From NCBI GenBank assembly GCA_963931105.1, contig OZ007004.1, positions 2,046,001 to 2,110,000 on the forward strand: a stretch of DNA of 64,000 bases. Direction: 5' to 3'. The position numbers were made by a program, and so were the translations under genes. The stretch comes from UMGS1590 sp900552455. GTDB taxonomy: Bacteria; Bacillota; Peptococcia; Peptococcales; Peptococcaceae. Positions 61,787 through 64,000 of the stretch are shown piece after piece. Numbering within the stretch: position 1 is the first letter of the stretch; the number at the start of each line of letters is the position of its first letter. Under the pieces are notes generated by a model. It saw only the letters and a list, made by a program, of their open reading frames with translations, was not told the origin of the DNA and ran no database searches.

Positions 61787-62476
61787 ATGGAAATCCTGCA
61801 GCTGACACAGGTCAGTAAATCCTATGGTGAAAAAGAAAATCGTGTACAGGCGCTGAAGGACATCAGCCTCAGCGTGCGTCAGGGAGAATTTGTTGCTATT
61901 GTCGGCACGTCCGGCAGCGGCAAGTCGACGCTTTTGAATCTCATCGGCGGACTGGATACGCCGGATGCCGGCGCGGTGGTGATCCGCGATCGCGACATTG
62001 CCAATCTCTCGCGCCGAGCGCTGACGATCTTTCGCCGGCGCAACATTGGCTTCGTTTTTCAGAACTACAGCCTGATGCCGGTGCTGAACGTGTATGACAA
62101 CGTGGCGCTACCGGTGACATTTGACAAGGGTCGTCATGTCGATCACGCATACATTCGCAGGTTGCTGGAGGATCTCGGGCTCTGGGCGCTGCGCAAGCGC
62201 TATCCGAACGAACTTTCCGGCGGACAGCAGCAGCGCGTGGCGATCGCTCGCGCGCTGGCGAACAAACCGGCGCTGATCCTGGCTGACGAGCCGACGGGCA
62301 ATCTCGACAGCCGCACAACGGTGGATGTGATGGGGGTACTTTCGGCGAGCAGCCGCAGCTACAAGCAGACGATCCTCATGGTCACACACAACGAAGCGCT
62401 GGCCCAATCCTGCGACCGCATCATCCACATCGAGGATGGGCGCATTGTGCCGGCGAGAGGCGGTGAGCTGGGATGA
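61787..62476 (+). CDS. ABC transporter ATPase (MacB/LolD/BceA type)
   Basis: A 229-residue ABC ATPase with Walker A GTSGSGKST, signature LSGGQQQRVAIARAL and Walker B ILADEPTGNLDS, most like the family that pairs with FtsX-type permeases to expel peptides or move lipoproteins. It overlaps the permease start by 4 bp. The upstream two-component genes suggest an antimicrobial-peptide response, but no ligand can be inferred. RBS is AAAGGGGGG. Confidence 0.94.
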   Translation: MEILQLTQVSKSYGEKENRVQALKDISLSVRQGEFVAIVGTSGSGKSTLLNLIGGLDTPDAGAVVIRDRDIANLSRRALTIFRRRNIGFVFQNYSLMPVLNVYDNVALPVTFDKGRHVDHAYIRRLLEDLGLWALRKRYPNELSGGQQQRVAIARALANKPALILADEPTGNLDSRTTVDVMGVLSASSRSYKQTILMVTHNEALAQSCDRIIHIEDGRIVPARGGELG

Positions 62477-64000
62477 GTGCAACGTGGAAGCTGGCGTGGG
62501 CCTGGCTGCGCCGCGAAAAGAAGCAGACGCTGGCGCTGTTTGTCGGAATTCTCTTGGCGGCGGCGCTGTTTTCCGGCGTGGGCTCGCTCTTTTCAAGCGG
62601 ACGCGATGCGGCGAAGGAAAATGCCCGTGCGGAATACGGCGATTGGCATTATGAGCTGCGCTGCGATCTGCCGTGGTTCGAGGAATTTCTTGCGGATCCG
62701 GAAGGCGAGGGCTTTACGCTGGAAAAATACGGCGTCGAGACGGTGCGCAAAGCGATCAGCGCGCCGTTTTCTATCCAATATGTGAGCGCGGACGCTGGCT
62801 ACATGGAGATCATGGGGCGCACGCTGCTTGACGGGAAAATGCCAGAGCATAACGACGAGATCGCGATGGATGCGCAGACGCTGCGCAATCTTGGCATCCC
62901 GGCGGAACTGGGCGCTGAAGTAGCGCTAGATGGCGAAACGTTCACGCTTTCGGGGATTGTCGCGGAGATGCCGGAAAAGCTCGGCGAGCAGATGGGCGAT
63001 TTTATGCAGGTTTTTGTCGGGCCGGAGCTGGATTATGGCGAAAACGGCAGCTTTGTTTATCTGCATTTTGACGAATCCAGCCCCGTTGCCGAGCAGATCG
63101 CTGCTTTCTGCGCGCAATACGAGATCGACGGCAGCCTGGTGGCGCGCAATATTGGCCTCTCGGGCTATGTTGGCGGCGACGGCTATTCGCTGACGCTTGC
63201 CGAGATCATGGGCGCGCTGGGAGATCCGAGTCTGGGCGTGCCCTATGTCTGGGGGCTTCTGAACGAAAACCAGGCGATGACTGAGGGCGCGATGCTCTTG
63301 GCGCTGGCGCTTTTTGCCGGATTCATCATCTACAGCCTGTTTCAGGTGAGCGTGCTCCGGCGCCAGCAGCAGTACAGCGTGCTGCAGACGCTGGGACTGA
63401 CCGATGGTGGCATTTTCCGGCTCCTGCTCTGCGAGCTTTGCGCTGTGTTCTGCTGCGGCTACAGCCTGGGCTGTCTACTTGGCAATGGGGTTGCGTCGCT
63501 CATATATGCGCACAGCGGGCGCATCTTCGTGGCGCACGATGGACGCTTGCACAGCGGCGTGGATATGGCTGAAAATGTCGAGACGCTGGCGGCGACCAAT
63601 CTGCCGGATGACGGCGCGTTTCACGTCGACTGGTCGTTGATTGGCGGCGGAGCGGTTTTTCTGCTGCTTCTGCTCGTGCTCACGAGTGCGCTCCTGGTGC
63701 GGCAGATGCGGCGCTTCAGTTTGCGTCAGCTGCAAGCGGGAGAGGGCGGCGTGCCGCGCAGCCGCAGGATCATCAGCTTGCGCTGTGCAAGCCTCACCGG
63801 CGTGCTCACCAAGCGCTTCATGCTCGCGCGCAAGCGCACCTTTGCCAGCATCGTCCTTTCGCTGGCGCTGGGCAGCGTGATCTTTCTCGGTGCGACGTAT
63901 GTGATCGAGAACACGCGCATCAACAACGAACTGGTCTTTGCAGCGGACGATGGCCTTGGCTCAGACATTCAGCTTGTCAGCGAAAACGGGCTGCTCGCGC
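62473..64000 (+). CDS. FtsX-like ABC permease, N-terminal part (cut by window edge)
   Basis: An open frame begins at the ATG overlapping the ATPase stop (ATGA) and runs off the right end, giving at least 509 residues. One membrane helix (LALFVGILLAAALFSGVG) is followed by about 230 extracellular residues, then helices around MLLALALFAGFIIYSLF and a next pair, a short loop, and LIGGGAVFLLLLLVLTSALL; a further half starts near LTKRFMLARKRTF. This matches large permeases of the MacB/BceB group with two FtsX-type units. The rest lies outside the window. Confidence 0.88.
   Translation, partial: MSATWKLAWAWLRREKKQTLALFVGILLAAALFSGVGSLFSSGRDAAKENARAEYGDWHYELRCDLPWFEEFLADPEGEGFTLEKYGVETVRKAISAPFSIQYVSADAGYMEIMGRTLLDGKMPEHNDEIAMDAQTLRNLGIPAELGAEVALDGETFTLSGIVAEMPEKLGEQMGDFMQVFVGPELDYGENGSFVYLHFDESSPVAEQIAAFCAQYEIDGSLVARNIGLSGYVGGDGYSLTLAEIMGALGDPSLGVPYVWGLLNENQAMTEGAMLLALALFAGFIIYSLFQVSVLRRQQQYSVLQTLGLTDGGIFRLLLCELCAVFCCGYSLGCLLGNGVASLIYAHSGRIFVAHDGRLHSGVDMAENVETLAATNLPDDGAFHVDWSLIGGGAVFLLLLLVLTSALLVRQMRRFSLRQLQAGEGGVPRSRRIISLRCASLTGVLTKRFMLARKRTFASIVLSLALGSVIFLGATYVIENTRINNELVFAADDGLGSDIQLVSENGLLA

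Noticed and set aside
1..64000. CRISPR arrays, tRNA, rRNA or riboswitches
   Set aside because: No regularly spaced repeats, no recognisable tRNA cloverleaf or rRNA segment, and no leader structure I could match to a known riboswitch class were seen by eye.

Overview
The window is a bacterial chromosome segment with no rRNA, tRNA or CRISPR that I can recognise. Gene content points to an anaerobic Bacillota, most likely a Negativicutes member of the Acidaminococcus/Phascolarctobacterium kind (inference). The reasons are a clostridial 2[4Fe-4S] ferredoxin, LL-diaminopimelate aminotransferase, MenA, a hemA-hemC-cobA/hemD-hemB-hemL operon, mutS2-mutS-mutL-miaA and ftsK-rimO-pgsA runs, ABC-F and U32 proteins, and a GC-rich base composition with frequent GTG/TTG starts.

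Layout. 1-1475: the end of a PaaK-like CoA ligase coupled to a TylF-type methyltransferase, closed by a strong terminator. 1586-3965: an XRE regulator gene whose terminator hairpin has been split by an IS3-family (IS150-like) insertion. 4025-8680: a visibly AT-richer block with a LysR regulator divergent from a cytoplasmic alkaline-phosphatase-superfamily hydrolase and an anion-type permease, probably acquired by transfer. 8690-9885: a small unknown gene and RNase HII. 9897-14567: an HdrD-like iron-sulfur protein and HdrE/DsrM-like membrane protein, divergent from a CoA-disulfide-reductase/rhodanese fusion. 14666-17487: ThiI, a 49-residue protein, MenA and ferredoxin.

17503-26887 is mostly housekeeping: RNase HI, an M23 hydrolase with coiled coil, YhbY, ProB, NadD, YqeK, RsfS, MurI, a lipid kinase, DapL and FtsEX. 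26967-29403 is a nucleoside phosphorylase-MtnA-class II aldolase cluster that may feed a DHAP-forming salvage shunt. 29477-31101 encodes a probable two-subunit polyprenyl diphosphate synthase. 31101-37735 is a tightly overlapping tetrapyrrole operon reaching uroporphyrinogen III and the siroheme branch.

37735-58466 is an information-processing block: MiaB, a YlbF-family protein with a cysteine-rich tail, an ABC-F ATPase, a long U32 protein, MutS2, MutS, MutL, MiaA, FtsK, RimO, PgsA, a TrmR-like methyltransferase, a TrhP-like U32 protein and a DUF2905 protein. 58519-64000 holds an NSS transporter and a response regulator-histidine kinase-ABC exporter module that runs off the right edge.

The points most worth following up are the IS inside a terminator loop, the AT-rich hydrolase/permease block, the Hdr-like pair beside the CoA-disulfide-reductase/rhodanese, the phosphorylase-MtnA-aldolase cluster, the divergent HepS-like subunit, and the YlbF protein with a possible metal-binding tail. 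All functions are read from motifs and context; no database search was run.
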